Assembly: GCA_022578965.1 (NCBI GenBank)
Contig: MU400736.1
Location: forward strand, 1-62,242
Direction of reading: 5' to 3'
Length of the DNA stretch: 62,242 bases
Source of the DNA: Xylaria sp. FL1777
Taxonomy: Eukaryota > Ascomycota > Sordariomycetes > Xylariales > Xylariaceae
Part shown: positions 60,517-62,242 of the stretch, piece by piece
How the letters are laid out: each line of letters starts with the position of its first letter
Position numbering within the stretch: position 1 is the first letter of the stretch
Made by a program: the position numbers and the translations under genes
Notes under the pieces: model-generated
The model's database searches: none
Seen by the model: the letters and a program-made list of their open reading frames with translations, nothing else
Told to the model about the DNA's origin: nothing

Positions 60517-62242
60517 TGCATTTTTATATATATATATATATATATAAAAATGTATATTTATATATAAAAATATATATAAAAAATATATATAAAAAAAAAA
60601 TAAATAAAGAAATGCATAAATTAGTACTAAAGAAGTTTTTGCTAATATTTTTAGTATAAACAAGTGCAAAAAAAGCTAAAATTTAGTTTTTTTAACTAGC
60701 TTTATTTTACGCTATAGCATTTTATTATTTAAAAAAAAAATATATTAGCACTAAATTTAGCTTTTTTTAAAACAAGTGCTCTTAAAATAAATAAATAGCA
60801 AAAAACAAGCATTATTTAAAAAAAAAAAGTAGCTATAGCTAAAAAAATATTTATTAAAATTATTATTGCTATAGCTAGCCTTTTAGCTAGCATAAGCATT
60901 TTGCTTAAAAATAAGCATTATTATTTTTTTTATTGTAGTAATAAATATAATTTAATTTTATTTTAATTAAAAACAAAAAAAAAGTAACAATTATAAAAAT
61001 ATAAGCAGTAAATAAAGCAATATTAAGCATAATAATTATAATAAAAAAAACAAAAAAAAATATAAAAGTTTAATATAAAATAAATTATTAGTATGCTTAA
61101 TAAAAATACTATTAAGTATTAATATAGCTTTATACTATAGTATTACTTTTAAAAAGAATTTTTATTAAGCAAGCTATAAGCTTAATTATAAGCTTATTTA
61201 TGCTACTTATTATTTTTTATTTAATTATTAATACTATATATTTCTTTTTTTAATAAATAAAGCATTTAAAGTTTATAGCTATTATTAGCTTTATAATATA
61301 GTTTTAAAGCTTATTTATATTATAAAAAAAAAGCAATAACTTAGTAATAATATGTTTAATATATTAAGCTAAACATAAGCTTAATAAAGCAATAAAAGCT
61401 TTAAACAGTTTTTTTTTTTTTTTTTTTATTAGTGCAAACATTATAAAAACACTAAAAACTAAAAACACAAAAAAAAAAAACAAAAAACAATTAAATGCTA
61501 TAAAACAAAGCTTATAAATATAAGCAAAAAAAGCAAAAATAAAAAAAAAACAAAGAACTAAAAGCTAAAAAATAACGTATAAAAAAAATTATAACAATAA
61601 TAATAAAAAAACAACATAAAAATATATATATAAGCAAACTACAAAAAAACCTTAAAAATAGCATTAAAAAAATTATAAGCAAAAAATGCTATTAATTATA
61701 TGTTTTACTTTAGCTTAATATAAAAATAAACTATAAAAAACTAATATAATAAGTTTTTAAAATAGCTATTAAGCAAAAATATATTAATAATTTTATAATG
61801 TTTTATTAAAGCAACTATTTAAATCTTTTTATTTTTTAAATTGTTATAATAATAGTAAATAAAAGCAATTATAAAAAAGCTAAAAAATATAAAAAAAGCA
61901 AAAGCATTATTTTTATTTTTTTTGTAAGCTTATAAATAAAAAAGTAGTTTTAAATGCTTTTTTTTAGTAGTACTATTTTTAAAGCTAGCTTTAAAAGCTT
62001 TTTAAAAGCTATATAAAAAAAAATAATTTATAAACATAAAATATAACAACAGTTTTTAATATAATACTTTTTTTAAAAGCTAAAAAAATGTTTAAAGCTA
62101 AGTTTTATTAATAATAATTAAAAGTTTTTATTTTTTGCTAAATATAGTACTAAAATAAAATTTTTTAATTAAAGCTATTTATTTATTTAAAAATATAATT
62201 AATGTTTATAATAAAAGCTTTTTAAAAGTTTATAATATAATT
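58089..62242. other. AT-rich stretch, mostly A-rich, no gene seen
   Basis: No assignable frame. A-rich blocks near 60000 and 61440-61700 could be plus-strand transposon relics, but I could align none of them. The minus-strand 97-codon frame at 60376-60669 is a translated TA microsatellite and is not called. Confidence 0.4.
60468..60596. repeat. TA microsatellite
   Basis: Long TA runs broken by tgcgtgcattttta and aaaatgtatattta. Confidence 0.9.

Noticed and set aside
60376..60669. 97-codon Tyr/Ile-rich minus-strand frame
   Set aside because: It translates a TA microsatellite.
1..62242. Mitochondrial, plastid or naturally AT-rich (apicomplexan-like) genome
   Set aside because: No organellar genes, rRNA or tRNA were seen. 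Paired repeats show transition-only divergence, and several nuclear LTR and LINE elements with target duplications are present, which fits mutated fungal nuclear DNA.

Overview
The window is about 62 kb of extremely AT-rich DNA (roughly 15-20% G+C judged by eye from sampled lines) with no intact gene. Every interpretable stretch is a transposon relic or a repeat. Wherever two copies of a repeat can be aligned, they differ almost only by C-to-T and G-to-A transitions. Former coding frames keep their phase but carry stops where Gln, Trp and Arg codons would be, and Asp-to-Asn or Glu-to-Lys changes at catalytic sites. This is the signature of repeat-induced point mutation (RIP), so I infer an AT-rich heterochromatic block, possibly centromeric or subtelomeric, of a filamentous ascomycete. 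No species is assigned.

Layout. 1-857: plus-strand fragment of a Ty3/gypsy chromovirus pol, cut by the window edge. 858-5869: minus-strand LINE inserted into that fragment (apparent 11-bp target duplication). 6571-6868: first copy of a 298-bp repeat. 8201-8690: array of ~102-bp tandem repeats. 8875-10510: plus-strand transposon remains, including the integrase core of a second gypsy family. 13525-21224: a structurally complete minus-strand chromovirus with two 494-bp LTRs, 5-bp target duplication TTTAT, polypurine tract, and a pol reading protease, RT, RNase H, integrase and chromodomain in one phase. 21230-29725 and 33486-35450: unassigned coding relics. 29738-33473: a second, 5'-truncated LINE of the same family with a perfect 12-bp target duplication. 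35454-35751: second copy of the 298-bp repeat. 35752-54628: mostly featureless AT-rich DNA with short tandem repeats. 54629-58088: a cluster of small repeats, an internally deleted LINE piece, an inverted LINE piece and a 39-bp (13-codon) tandem repeat. 58089-62242: AT-rich, with a TA microsatellite.

How it fits together. The elements are nested and were disabled mostly without indels: the chromovirus LTRs are equal in length, and the pol phase is kept over about 3.6 kb while protease, RT, RNase H and integrase active sites are all mutated. The least mutated DNA sits at the outer edges of repeats, which suggests that mutation depended on repeat homology. Short ORFs in the window are mostly Phe/Ile-rich or Lys-rich chance frames, many antisense to these relics, and are not annotated as genes.
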